Shown here piece by piece: positions 33,594-45,036 of a stretch of 64,000 nucleotides of DNA. The number at the start of each line of letters is the position of its first letter. Within the stretch, counting starts at the first letter, position 1. The notes below the pieces were generated by a model. It saw only the letters and a program-made list of their open reading frames with translations, was not told the DNA's origin and made no database searches. The DNA is taken from contig OZ024936.1 of NCBI GenBank assembly GCA_964017235.1, positions 89,874,537 through 89,938,536 on the forward strand, read 5' to 3'. The position numbers were made by a program, and so were the translations under genes. Origin of the DNA: Sabellastarte sp. h YS-2021. Lineage: Eukaryota > Annelida > Polychaeta > Sabellida > Sabellidae.

Positions 33594-33596
<3 letters not shown>

Positions 33597-33726
33597 TGAG
33601 AAAAGGGTTAATACAACGTCTAAATTAACTTGCTTTTGTTTACACTGATAGCGATGTAATATCATATAATTCATTTGTCGTTTGTGTTGATGTTTTACAC
33701 CCTAAGAGTTCCATACACTCCATGTG

Positions 33727-33922
33727 CTATGACCTGATTATTTTCAGTGATTTCACACTTGTCATTTCACTGCTATAACCATATTTCCATCTGCACTTTG
33801 TTTTGGTTTTGAGAATATTATAAATGTAATCAACCCTTCCCTTGCAATCATTGTTTGAGTCAATTTTCACAGTTGCAATCCCACAGTCTTTCCCTGCAAT
33901 CTTTCTTGTAACTAGACATTCT
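33727..33922 (-). CDS. Possible small antisense exon with paired cysteines
   Basis: The minus-strand frame continues to about 33969; an acceptor-like ggtattgggtgtcaaattag ends next to 33922. The frame runs RECLVTRKIAGKDCGIATVK, then DSNNDCKGRVDYIYNI, then KTKCRWKYGY and ends in a TAG stop. Spaced Cys and Lys residues and mixed codon use look more like protein than the AT-rich flanks do. It lies in the intron between exons a and b of gene B, on the other strand. No family is recognised and no partner exon was found. It may be a chance frame. Confidence 0.25.
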
Positions 33923-34042
33923 CTAATTTGACACCCAATACCAAGGAGTGTTAATTTCGCATCATGCAAATTATTTTATACAATAAACAATGTAACTGTA
34001 GCAGTAAGACAGTGTTTTTACTGCACACGTTTATTTGGACAG

Positions 34043-34195
34043 AACGCTCTGAAGACTTGCTGTCCACGTACTGCGGCTCACACAATGGTACTGCAGTGAA
34101 ATCCACTGGAACAGACATGCTGGTCATCTTCAGCACAGACTCAACAGTCACAGACATTGGCTTCCTGATCTCATTCAAATCAACTAATTACTTGG
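34043..34195 (+). CDS. Gene B, exon b (CUB domain, C-terminal half)
   Basis: 153-bp exon. The acceptor tttttactgcacacgtttatttggacag ends at 34042, and the donor gtgaat follows 34195. It takes two bases to complete the codon from exon a and passes one base to exon c. The peptide reads SEDLLSTYCGSHNGTAV, then KSTGTDMLVIFSTDSTV and DIGFLISFKSTN. This is the classic end of a CUB domain: 'll..yCG....p..i.Ssg..l.v.F.SDss....GF...f'. CUB domains are extracellular beta-sandwich modules used in binding and recognition. One cysteine of the usual second pair is present; calcium-site residues cannot be judged. Confidence 0.8.
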
Positions 34196-34670
34196 GTGAA
34201 TACTTTCAATTTATTGTACAATGAGACAAACTTATCAGACCTGTCAGTTTAATGGATATGTCTTAAATTTGCAATTGAAGTTGCATGAAATATTCTTTGT
34301 GATATAATTTGTAATCTGTGTGTGCTGGTTGATAAATTAAATATGAAAAATCTTTACATTCTGCGAATAATTGTAGATCTGGGTCTGCAATTACCCTTTT
34401 CATGGTGAAATTAGAAAAACTTTAAAACTCTGTCCTACTTACCTTTATTAAATGTGCTACTATGGTATTATACTTAGCATATTGAAAAAACTATATCTTA
34501 CATATGTGTGTGGACACATCTGATTTCTTGCTGAATGAACCAAATGGTGATCGGTAGAACTTTATAGAATGTCATCATTTTCTCTGAATCTTCAGATCCT
34601 GGTACATCCCCTTTATCTGAAATTTTTCAGGTAATTTAATTATTACCCATATAACCTATATGTGTTGCAG

Positions 34671-34762
34671 GGGTTGTGGTGATGGTGGATATCATTGTGA
34701 TCAGTCTACTGGTGGTGAGTGGTTTGGTCACTGTCATTGCTGTGGTTTGTGTCATCACAAAG
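34671..34762 (+). CDS. Gene B, exon c (transmembrane segment)
   Basis: 92-bp exon between acceptor tatatgtgttgcag (ends 34670) and donor aaag/gtaatc (gt at 34763-34764). The first two bases complete a glycine codon split with exon b, and the exon ends in phase 0. It encodes VVVMVDIIVISLLVVSGLVT plus VIAVVCVITK, an uninterrupted hydrophobic stretch of about 28 residues closed by lysine: a single membrane span with the cytoplasmic side at its C-terminus. Immediate succession of CUB and membrane span means the extracellular part ends right at the membrane, with almost no stalk. Confidence 0.8.
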
Positions 34763-34894
34763 GTAATCACACTCTATCTCTACAGTACATGTAAATGTTT
34801 AGATTATTTTAAGTTTAATTATCTATGTTGATATATTCTAAATATTAGTATTTTGGGTCTTTCTGTGTATCAACCTCTGAAAGGGAAGTTTATG

Positions 34895-35110
34895 TAACTG
34901 ACCATGTTCATTTTTTGTCTGTCTGAAAAATAACTAAAACTTTGTGGACAGATTTCGATAAAATTTTCAGGAAATGATTGAAATGGCTCAAGGTACAGAC
35001 ATTCAAAGTTGGGTGGTGATCCAGATAACAATCTCGATCCAGGAATTTTGTTATTGCATTAATACGTCATGATGGATGTACTGGGAATTGGAGAAAGTTG
35101 CTGCTCTCTA
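34895..35110 (+). repeat. Dispersed repeat R1 copy in gene B intron
   Basis: 'tttttgtctgtctgaaaaat', 'tttgtggacagatttcgata', 'gaaatggctcaagg' and 'gtgatccagataacaatct' are R1-type words. A tRNA-like SINE remnant (about 35155-35290, B-box-like tgtgtttgagtccagc) follows. Confidence 0.45.
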
Positions 35111-35632
35111 TTATTGCTTTTCTAGTTTACATTGAGAAATGTCGGCACAGTGAATTCTAAGCTGAGTGGTAAACACATTGCATCTTTAATCACTTGCTTT
35201 TCCTCTCTATGGTTGTGTGTTTGAGTCCAGCTTATGGCAACCTGTATAACATACTGCGGGCCTGTCCTGGTATTGTGCACACTGCTGTTGTGTTATTATT
35301 TCACACCAGTCTAAAATGTACTGCCATATCTTCACCAATATAAATGTTTTTTAGGGGACTTAAGTGTGTTCAATCTTGTGATACATCTAGCTTTTCAATT
35401 GTGTAATTAATTCATACCATTTGAAATATCCCAAGATGCAATCAAGAAAATCAATGCAATTTCGACCTCAGACAGGCATGCACACAAAGCATTATGGGAG
35501 TGAAGGCACAAACAAATCTGTTACCAGTCAAGGTGACATGCTAATTGATACAACATTCCTTGGGCTGCAGTGAAATGATCTTACCTCAAGTTTTTAAAAG
35601 GACATAATACATACTTTAATTTTCCTTTATAG

Positions 35633-35830
35633 AAGAAGAAGAGAGGAAAAATGATGAGGCAGACTGCCACTGATTCTCCTAACATGTACAACCAAGAAAT
35701 GTCACATGTAGTGGTTGTAACAGCTCCCCTACCGATAAAGAAGTATCTTGATAAAGTACCTGCTAAAATGTACAAATTTAATGCAAAACTGTTATTTATA
35801 CTTGTTTTTTATTTGTTAATGATAGCTTGA
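35633..35830 (+). CDS. Gene B, exon d (cytoplasmic tail, stop)
   Basis: The acceptor tttaattttcctttatag ends at 35632; the exon starts in phase 0 directly after exon c. It reads KKKRGKMMRQTATDSPNMYN, then EMSHVVVVTAPLPIKKYLDK, and continues to a TGA at 35828-35830. The basic start just inside the membrane is a stop-transfer signal; MYNQ and the following residues could be docking sites, but no known motif is claimed. The final 14 residues are hydrophobic and look like untranslated or intronic sequence, so the tail may instead be spliced at a weak internal donor (gaa/gtatct at 35746-35747, or aaa/gtacct at 35756). Exons a-d together encode 184 codons. Confidence 0.7.
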   Translation, partial: KKKRGKMMRQTATDSPNMYNQEMSHVVVVTAPLPIKKYLDKVPAKMYKFNAKLLFILVFYLLMIA

Positions 35831-38227
35831 TTTTGATCAAAAAATGCATTCATAAGTTTGTAAAATTCTAAAATTTTATATCTGTGATATTGGTTAAAGT
35901 TTACAATTATCTTGTACTCAATATGATTGCTAATTTAAGGCAGGTGTGGAATAAGTGAAGTGCTTAAATGGAGTGATTACTCCAATGTTTGTAAAGACAA
36001 AACATGATTTTATCAGTGACATATATAATGTACATATTGTGTGGCTTTACATGGCATTTCAGTATACAGTTTAGTGGTTAGGGACCAGTTCACACCATCA
36101 AGCCAGTTTTTCCTGCTTGCATGTAATTTGATTGAAAACAGAGTTTTTTGTTGTGAATAAACTCATCAATGAAAAAATAACATTCAGTAGCATGTTCAAT
36201 CTAGTTTTAAAATTTCATGTGCAGCATTGATGTGAAATGTTCCCCTACTATCAATAATCATATTTTGCTGAATTACCTTTTGACTTAAACATTAAAATAT
36301 AAACTTCAGTGTAATTTAACGTAATATGCTGCAAAACCTGTGTTATTTGAATAATTATGGTGAGTTTTAGTACATACATTTCAAGAAATAGCTGTAAATC
36401 ACTGACATATTTGAATATTCCAAAGCTTAGCTAGATTCATACTTCCTCAGATTTACATCTTTAATCCGAGATAGGTGTCAGTTGAATGTGTAAAGTATGA
36501 AGTCATTTAACCCTCAATTCATAAAAACAGTAATCTCGTTATTTAACTTGGAACTGTTCAAAACATCTGTGAATATGAGATGATAATAGAAGTAAACAGT
36601 GTGACTTGTACACTATGGTAAATGTACACTACCTTCATCTGAGTTATTTCAGCATACATCAATTTCCTTGTTTGGCAAAGTGGTTTGGAAGAATGTCAAA
36701 ACTGTCCAAAAAGGGACTCAGTTATTCTCTTGCAGAGATTTTTTATTGTTTGTCTTTATGGCAAAACGTCACAAGAAGAAAAGTTAAAGGTTTATTAAAG
36801 GCTTAAGTTATCAGAATCTTTCAATATATATTAATTGATTAACCTTTGAGGACAAATGATTTAACAATGATATATAGCAGTACATGTTGTTTATGCCAAT
36901 TTTGATGGTTAAATCAAATATAAATAAAGGTTCATATTTTCTTAATTTTGATACTTTCCTCAAATAGTAAAGTTTACTTGGCTTTTCTTCAAATGGTACA
37001 GATTTTACAGTTTGCTATGGTATAATAAAAAGTTTGCTGTCTTGTAAGAGCAGTGGCATAGAATTGCTTTATGCAACTTTGATGTGGACACTATACAATG
37101 GGATCAGCTCCAAGTCCATGGAAAGTTAGTGAAAACACAGGAACATACTCTGGGCCTCTTTTATTGTCATTTATCCATTTAGTAGTTGAAGAAGTCTTTG
37201 TCACACATTTACATTTCACACAAATAACTCTATTTCTGAATGATGACTTTTTTCAAACACTTTATTGCAACTCTTTAATCTGATATACATTATGCATGTT
37301 GACTGCCAAGATGCCAATAGGATCAATTCTTGAGGGCCCCTATTATCGGACAAAGCAGTAGATTTAACATATGCCACTCTTCTAATTTGTGAGAGGTTTT
37401 TGATTGACCTGAATTGTTTACCAATTAGAAAAGGGTAATAACTCTATTCGCAATTTCATACTGGAGGAAGCACCATCATAAAATTTTTGCTCTGATTTGA
37501 AAAAAATAAATTTTACTCTTTTAGGTTTTTATGACACAGACGTTTTATGACCCTTCTTCTGCTCAATGGGAAGTATTTTTAACGCTACTACAGAAATAAA
37601 CTCAATTGGAGCAATTGATATGACACATCTGACATTAATAACCATGCAAGTAACAAAGTTGTAGGTTCATGGTTTGATAAATTTAGCATTGAGAAATCTT
37701 GTTGTAAAATAAATGACATTAATGATACTAACATGGAAGCATAACTCAACCGGCGGATTTAACTACAGTTGCAAATAATTAGTAAAAGTGTACAAATACT
37801 TGATCATGTGATGCTAGTATGTCTGAAACAAAGGTTATATAACCAATGGATTTTCAAGTTATGTTACACATGTTAGTGGTGACCAAACAAAACCTCTAAT
37901 TGAAAACATACTGACAATTCTTAAGCTTAAACTATAGGATACACTGCAAACATTAATGAACAGGTTCACCAGAGACTTTGAAAAATGTCTCAACATGCAA
38001 AACAGGTATGGAGAAAACTTAAATGTGAAAAAGATAATCAGGTTGAGTTATTTGTAAAAAAATCATTTAAAATAACACACAATTTTTATTACCATGTTCA
38101 AAGAAAGAATGTATCTCTTATGACCAACTATGACTAAATGGATGTCTGGCTTTTGGCATACTAGAAGAGAGGAAAATCATATTCAACTAAACAAAATATG
38201 TTTGAATATTTGATTAACCTCTTACAG
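35831..38227. other. 3' flank of gene B, AT-rich
   Basis: Many aataaa-like words, so a polyadenylation site cannot be singled out. Open frames at 36606-36806 and 37098-37283 lack splice sites and motifs. No shared repeat was recognised. Confidence 0.4.
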
Positions 38228-38390
38228 GCCACAATGGTACAGTTGAAACACACTCTCCTCAATCGTGAGGTCAGAGTTCCGATCACAGCCTCACCTTAGA
38301 CTGCAGAACCTTGATCAATTGTTTGTACTGGTTTCCTCTACCCATCACAGTATAACTGATATAAAAGGTACTAGACATGACATAAAAATA
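38228..38390 (+). repeat. SINE family 1 copy
   Basis: Head 'ggccacaatggtacagttga', B-box-like 'ggtcagagttccgatca' and body 'tactggtttcctctacccat' then 'cacagtataactgatataaa'. Confidence 0.55.
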
Positions 38391-38814
38391 ATGATAAAAA
38401 TATGTCACATGATGCTAATGACATTTCATGGATTTCTCTCAAAGGACAGGCATGCTGTCCTCTCATGTAACATAGAACAGGAAAGGATGCTGATTATGGC
38501 CAAAGTGAGTCAACTGACAGGGTATGGGGAACATGGTTAACAAACACATATTGCACAAACAAGGCATATTTTATATCACATGAATGCTCAGGATGTCTTC
38601 ATCCAGTGAGTCAAGTGTTTCTCCCATTTCAATATCCAATCCAGCATGAATATGGACAAAACTTCAGCATCTTAATGTTATGCAGTTATAGTTTAACAAG
38701 ACAAGTACCTTTGCTAAAACAGATAATGTGACATTAAGTGCAATAGCCTTGCAACGTCAGATCCCCAACAATCTTGTCAAAATCATTTTATTATTATCAT
38801 TTTATGGCATTTAT

Positions 38815-39045
38815 CAAACTCCGATAGGGCGTACCTCAGGAAGGTGAAAGACATCTTATATTGCTGAAAAAATTCCGAGATCAAGACAGTGATCCAGATC
38901 AGCACTAAACTTTTATGATTTGCTCTTTATGCTATTGTTGACATTTCTTGAAAATGTAACAATCTGTTAACAACTTGTCGAGTTCTTTTGCACACAAACA
39001 GAAATATGCACGGACAAACATAACATCCATTGGTAGATGTATACA
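38815..39045 (+). repeat. Dispersed repeat R1 copy
   Basis: 'agggcgtacctcaggaaggt', 'gacagtgatccagatcagca', 'cacacaaacagaaatatgca' and 'cggacaaacataac' follow the R1 order. Confidence 0.5.
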
Positions 39046-39469
39046 AAGTGGCATCATGGATCACTTGTACAAACAACAGTTCAACTCTGAATAATCATGT
39101 GCAATAAATTAAAATATATAGACAGAAAGCAAAGCGATCACCAATAGGCCTGCCACTACAATAATAGGCAAAAACAAGAGGTGGGGGGACACATTCTTTG
39201 TCAAAGCAGGTTTCATGCTGTAGGAATGAAAACAGCCACATTCAAGTCTAAGACAAATAAAACCCAGACGGGTGACCCTGCCATTGCGTCAACTCTTGAT
39301 TATTTTTTACATAATGGAGAGGTAACACTACATTATTTCCTAACAGTGGAATGTGATTTAGTGCAATGAGAAAGTAGAAAGTAGTTCTCTGAAATGTGGA
39401 GTAGGCCAGACATCCTCAGCACAATGCATCCAATATTTTTATGTTTTCATAACTTATTTCATATTAATA

Positions 39470-40235
39470 ATAATAATAGTAGGATTTATAGAGCACAAAA
39501 GTGATACAAGTCCTCTAATGCGCCAGCCTGAAAAAGTGAGACTTTAGCTGGTTTCTGAAACCATCTTTTGTTTGCTGAGATCTGACAGTATGTGGCAGCT
39601 TGCTCCATTCACCTGGTGTGGCTACTGCAAAGCCACACCTGCCTATGTGCTTCTTAGGGCGAGTTGAGGAGACAGATAGCCTGTTGCCATGAGTAAGACT
39701 GCTTGATCTTATTAAAGCCAAAAGATACGGGGACTGTGAAAGATTGATAGCCTTGAATACTAGAAGATTATACTTAAAGAGGATATGATGTTAAATTGGA
39801 AGCCAGTGGAGTTTTTTCAAAAAGGGTGCAACATGACTCATTTTGTCAAGTCTGAAGATGATGCAGCAAAGAGCATTCTGGACTCTCTGTAGTTTAGTTA
39901 TGTTGGACTTGCTTACCCCATAAAATAAAGAGTTACAGTTGTCCAAATCACTACTGACCATGGCATTTGCCAGACGTATTGCAGTCTCGACACTAAGAAA
40001 TTTGAATTTGTCCCAAATCCCGAAGATGATAGTAATATGTTCGTCAAAACTTGGCAACATGATTGTCAAAGGAGTTGTCTGAGTCAAAGATAACACCCAG
40101 ATTCTTTACTTCCACCGATGGAGAGATATTGTTTTGGAGGAGTGAGACAGGGAAATTTGGTACAAGCGACTCTCTGATGGCTTTTTGACCTATGATGATA
40201 AATTCATTTTGTTTCTGGGTTTAGCTTTAGTTTAC
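39470..40235 (-). repeat. LINE (CR1/L2 type), 3' end with RT C-terminus
   Basis: The minus strand carries, in order, the end of the palm/thumb ('EFIIIGQKAIRES', 'NLGVIFDSD', 40060-40220), then LSVETAIRLANAMVSSDLDN, 'SNITKLQRVQNALCCIIF' and 'FLKKLHWLPI' (39791-40015), then ALIRSSSLTHGNRLSVSSTR and 'WSKLPHTVRSQQTKDGFRNQ' (39515-39721), the usual C-terminal region of these LINEs. It ends with ctctataaatcctactatta and a (tatt)n tail at 39470. The three blocks lie in different frames, so there are at least two frameshifts. The element is strongly 5'-truncated, as is normal for LINE insertions. Confidence 0.8.
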
Positions 40236-40920
40236 TCTATCCATCCTCTCCTGTGGTTCAGTGGGTACATTTAAAAGTATTTTTAATTCTGCATTATATT
40301 CAGAGTGCATAGGAAAACTACTGCCTTGAAAAAATACCTCCTTGAAAATACAAAACAAGCAATTTAGTTTGTAAAGCTGGGTATTGTTTTAATTCTTTCC
40401 ATTTTTACAATCTTATTTTACAATAATTATTGTCTTTGTTAAAATCTAACCCAGCATGCTATATTAAAGGGAGTATTTTTATGGCTCAGAATGTATTTTT
40501 TTGTTGATGTACAATACAAAGTATGACACATGAAATAAGTTTTTTTAACTCAAGTAAAATGAGGGAAAAATGTGGTGCTATAATGTAGTACTGAAGTGCA
40601 TTTATGCTTTGTTTAAATTTGATTTAAATGTTCAATATTTTAATGTTCAAAACATAGATTAAATTTACCTTAATACAGTTTGTTATAAACTTCTAACATG
40701 ATACACTGTTTGTGGTTGAAATGAATTTTGTTCTGAACATTGTGGTATTTCTGAAATGTAGAGTAGGCATTCTTTCTATGAGGATTTTTTCCAGGAGACA
40801 ATCTTTCCGGGAGGCATTTTTGCTTTATTCAAAACTTAGAGACAAAGAAGCACAAAAAAAATAAAATTTTGAGAAACCCTAAACTTCAACACCAAATAAA
40901 ACAAGTAATTCTGCAGTTTT
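40236..40920. other. AT-rich stretch without features
   Basis: Nothing recognised. Confidence 0.45.
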
Positions 40921-40922
40921 TA

Positions 40923-41141
40923 GTGGTGGTGGACCAATTCACGCCCGGGTACCAATTCACGCCCACCCCTAAATTTATCCAAAACAATCACAGTTAAACA
41001 ATAAATTACAAATGTAAATGATCCATTTGATGATTATCTATGATGTGGTAAACATCTTCTCCATGAAAAATTATAAATCTTCAAGAAAATTGAGGGTGGG
41101 CCTGAATTGGTACCCGGGGCCGTGAATTGGTCCACCACCAC
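40923..41141. mobile_element. 219-bp foldback MITE with TA target site
   Basis: The arms start GTGGTGGTGGACCAATTCAC and end with its reverse complement; near-identity extends 48 bp inward (through cgggtaccaattcacgccca). TA flanks both ends (40921-40922, 41142-41143), which fits a Tc1/mariner-type insertion. The interior is short and AT-rich, with no coding capacity. High arm identity points to a fairly recent origin. Confidence 0.75.
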
Positions 41142-41611
41142 TAGTACTTTGCCTGAAACAAAAAATAATTGCTTACTGTCTTAAAATAAGCACAGTTCAA
41201 TATGGTAACATGAAACACTCACCATAACAAATTACTCACAGCTTGAACATTGTTATATGACCAATCTAACTTTTTTTGGAAAAGTGCTTTCTGTCACAGA
41301 TCCATAGTTTATTGATTATCAATATCCATGATAAACTTTGTGGCAGTCAGATTATATTCAAACTTTTCAAGCTTTACCAACAATTGTATTTTTGCATAAA
41401 AGAAAACCAGTGATACACATGGTGCAACAATGTTGATTATGTATTGAAATAAAAAGGCAATAGAACTAATTTAGTGAAAGCCACATATGGTATGCACACC
41501 AAAAGAAACATTGTCTAGGTTGACCATTTGGTAAAAAGTGTTAAATTATTGAATCAATAAATTGGTTTCAATTCACAAGGTTTTATAATAGATAACAGGC
41601 TTGTGGCACTT

Positions 41612-41675
41612 CCATTATGTAAACTTAATGGCTATTCAGCCATTGGACTCAGAGGCCATTAAGTTCACATAATGG
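41612..41675. repeat. Hairpin with 20-nt arms
   Basis: The arm ccattatgtaaacttaatgg (41612-41631) pairs with ccattaagttcacataatgg (41656-41675) with one mismatch, leaving a 24-nt loop. It may be a minimal foldback element. The words ccattaa/ttaatgg also occur at 62018-62300, but in a different arrangement. Confidence 0.7.
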
Positions 41676-41739
41676 AGCGTCGCTTGGCCATTATCTATAT
41701 ATAATTTCAATCAACTGTTGTTAGCTCATTTCAAAAACT

Positions 41740-42110
41740 TTTCTCACCTATTTTTTAAACAATTTGGACTGTAATGAGGTAATTTACTCAACGTAGAAGA
41801 GATTTGGAATGTAAAGAATTCTGAGATTAACCTTCTTAGCCAAGTTTATTTTAATGCCATCACAAAATTATAAATATTTTCCATGTGAAGCTTACCATTT
41901 ATGTTAATTTGTGATAATTGTATGTAGTTTATGGTTGTAATTGTACTTCCCATTTATGTTAATGTGTGATAATTGTACTTAGCTTATGGTTGTAATTGTA
42001 CTTCCCATTTATGTTAATTTATGATATTTGTACTTAGCTTATGGTTGTAATTGTACTTATTTTCTCTGGTTTTCTTTTCTAAAGAAAAGGCTTCACACAG
42101 AATAAAGTCA
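41740..42110 (+). repeat. Local duplication, left copy
   Basis: Shares a long series of blocks with 43045-43325 ('ctgtaatgaggtaatttact'-type, 'taaccttcttagccaagttt', 'gccatcacaaaatta', 'aaatattttccatgtgaagc', 'ttttctaaagaaaa'). The left copy has an inserted 55-bp triplication (41895-42060). Confidence 0.65.
41895..42060 (+). repeat. 55-bp tandem repeat, three units
   Basis: The unit starts ccatttatgttaatttgtga and ends gttgtaattgtacttc; starts at 41895, 41950 and 42005. It is absent from the right copy of the local duplication, so it expanded after the duplication. Confidence 0.8.
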
Positions 42111-42384
42111 AAGAGAGAACTAATCCAGTCTGGAGCTTTTTCTTTTAGCATTTATTCCTTTCTGACCTTTTGGATCTCTGTCCAGATTTTCATCCCTTTC
42201 ATCAAATGATGCCTTTCGTGTATGTTTTTTAATATCTGTTTCAGAACCTGAACTTAGATTGTGTTTTATAACATATATGTAATTGTCAATTCTGTCAAAT
42301 ATCCTTTGTTATACACTTGCACAGAGTGTTTTACTGGATTTTTTTATCACTAAATACTACTTCATGCAGTGTTAGAAATACACC

Positions 42385-42900
42385 AATTTTGACTTGGATG
42401 TTACTGAAGTGAACTGTCATGAATTTTAACTTAGATATCACTGAAACAGACTGTCTTGGATGACTGGGATGCCACTGAACTGTATTAGATGACTTAAGTG
42501 TCACTGAAGTAAACTGTCGTGAATTTTATCTTAGATATCAATGAAGTGAACTGCCATATCGCCAAATAATATAGTAGTTGCACATAAACAGTGCTTAAAA
42601 TTCCATATTTACCACTTTTAGTCTGGACTATCTAAGTTTGGTCTCTGTATTAATGAAGTGAACCGTCCTATCACTATATACTGTGGTAATTGCAGATGTG
42701 CAGTATCACTAGAAGTATCACCAGAATGAACTAGGTGCTGGATATAGTGGTACTTGGATAACAGTGCTTTAATTTCCATATTTTCGCCCAATTTAAGTCT
42801 GTATATCACTAGAATAAAGTGTCTAGTTGGTGAATACAGTGGTAGTTGCAGAACAATGCTTTAAATCCCATATTTTCGCCCACTTTTGGTATGTATGTTA
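42385..42900 (+). repeat. Imperfect minisatellites
   Basis: First part (42385-42560): units built on 'cactgaagtgaactgtc' and 'gaattttaacttagatatca'. Second part (42605-42900): longer units built on 'tcactagaa', 'gtggtagttgcag' and 'atattttcgcccacttt'. Divergence between units is high. Confidence 0.6.
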
Positions 42901-43044
42901 CACTGAATAACATAGAATTAAGCTTGTAAATGTCAAAATATATTGTATTTTATCTACATGATACACCGACGTTGGAAAGACATATTCTACATACATACCC
43001 TTTGACCCCTTTTTATCCACGATCACTAAACGGTCACATTTTCA

Positions 43045-43325
43045 GAAACATACCAAAAGCTCAATCTGGACTATAATTTCCACTACAAATTTGACTATAA
43101 TGCGGTAATTCACTCAACCTAGAATAGGCACTTTCAAAGATTTTGTAAAGTAAAGAATTTTGTTGTGAGATTTACCCTCTTAGCCAAATCATTTTTATGT
43201 CATCACAAATTAGAAATATTTCTCATATAAAACTTACAATTTATGTTAAGCTGTGATAATTGTACTCATCTTATTTTCTCTGGCTTTCTTTTCTAAAGAA
43301 AATCATCCAGTAGTTTTTTAGTATT
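43045..43325 (+). repeat. Local duplication, right copy
   Basis: Counterpart of 41740-42110 without the 55-bp expansion; about 1.2 kb separates the two starts. Confidence 0.65.
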
Positions 43326-43667
43326 TCTAACAAAACGTTTACTTGACAGAGGTTTTGTTACTATTACTTTTCCTATAGGAGTGACATTTTCTTCCAAGAA
43401 GCTATACTACCTCTGATGTTTTTTAATTTCTTTTAATAATTAATTTCAGGCATTACATATAGCTTTACATTAAATCCAAACCTAACAGATTACAACATTC
43501 TCCACTCTAGTCAAGATGTTTCCTACATTTTATTTTTTTCTCTACATTACTTTTGTCTTCAAATCCGAATCATTTTTTTTATTTTGATGTCCATTTTAAC
43601 CCAGCAACTATTTAACAAACCAAATATTTCCTGTTGCTGTTAATTAATCTTACTACCACCCAGGAAT

Positions 43668-43830
43668 CTCGGGCTGGGCACTTCATGTTGGAAAGTTGGT
43701 AGTTACTTGCCGATGCCCGGTGGTTTACAGTGCAGTATGCACTGGTTTCCTCAACCTGTCAAACTACCCGTCGCAATATGACCCTGGCTGTTGAATGCGA
43801 CATAAAACACCAACCAACTACTATCACCCA
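43668..43830 (+). repeat. SINE family 1, body and Meta-like tail
   Basis: 'ttggaaagttggtagttact', 'gtttacagtgcagtatgcac', 'tggtttcctcaacctg', 'cgcaatatgaccctggctgt' and 'tgaatgcgacataaaacacc'. The same subfamily as the copy at 49355-49502. Confidence 0.7.
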
Positions 43831-44488
43831 GAATCAAAAATTGTATCATCAGCAAATTGATTTGGTTTAAGTTATGTATCTCAAATGGTGAGTGCCTTGA
43901 CAGTTCCATTTTGTTTTATTAATATACACAGAATTTGCCCGAACAAACAAAACAAGTCAGGAGGATGGGAATTTACTTGTTTACAATCTCTGTGAATATC
44001 ATAAAGTTTAAGCATAAGGATACTAGCTTTCATGACTGTATTAAAAAGCTGTATCCATTTTATGAAATTGTGAGTGAATCAAAATTCGTATAAAGACTCA
44101 TAAATGTCCAAGATATTGAATCAAATGCTGTAGCAAAATTCATCCAAACCCATTAATGTTTTTATTCAATGTTTTAGTTTCATTGTAACTCATGACGTCA
44201 TACATTAACCAGGTACTTTCACCATTAAATCTACCCTCAAGAAAAGCTTCTCTGTTTCTAGAACACAGAAGCAGGGACACTGGATTTCATTTTATACACG
44301 ACATTTTCAAGGTTTTTATGATAATTTGTGCATTTTGAGGGGTAAGCATCAATTGCTGGAGCTTTCATTTTACCTCTTGGTAAATAGACTTTGAAATGAA
44401 GCCAAAACAAATTGAAAAGAAGACATTAAATAAATGTGAACTAACTTCCATTAAATAAGGTTCTTCCTTCCTCTGCTTTTAATAACAG

Positions 44489-44675
44489 TGGCATGATGCA
44501 AAAGAGATACACTGCAGTACCGGATAGTTTCATGTCTGAAATTGTTGATAACAACAAATGTACTCATATTAATGACATAATATTCTCATTATTAAATAAA
44601 TTTTGTTTCATACATATTGACATTAATATGAAAGTTTATAAGTATAAATTGATGTTCAAACTGAAAACTATGTGA
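44489..44675 (+). CDS. Possible exon (unrecognised)
   Basis: A strong acceptor (ttccttcctctgcttttaataacag, ending 44488) opens a frame reading GMMQKRYTAVPDSFMSEIVD and NNKCTHIND before AT-rich, less protein-like sequence up to a TGA. It starts with the last base of a split codon. No good donor is seen, so the true exon may end early or this may be a terminal exon. Its position and strand would allow it to extend the cytoplasmic tail of gene B, but that is speculation. Confidence 0.3.
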
Positions 44676-45036
44676 CATATAACAGAGTAATTGTTCACTA
44701 TAAAACACTATATAGTTGCTTTTGGGTAAAACTTTGAATATAGGGTTCTCTCTATTTATAATGAATTTCCACTTGAGCATTATTTACGTCAAAAGAATTA
44801 ACATGTATGTTCAATTTCCAAACAATGTTTCTCCCATTTTTAAGGTATTAACCCAGATTAAGTTTAATTGTTCTCTGCTTCAAAACTTACATTATATCAT
44901 TGCAATGAATTCTGAGAAAATATTCGATTCAGTGCTTGTATACAGCACAAGTACTTAGATACACTAAAATATACTGATATTTATTTCCAAATAAATAATG
45001 CTCAATTTCTTGAGGAACATTTACTAAGAATTTCAG

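Noticed and set aside
33404-33595. 63-residue open frame ending in repeated Tyr-Ile.
   Set aside because: It is the translation of the (TA)n microsatellite.
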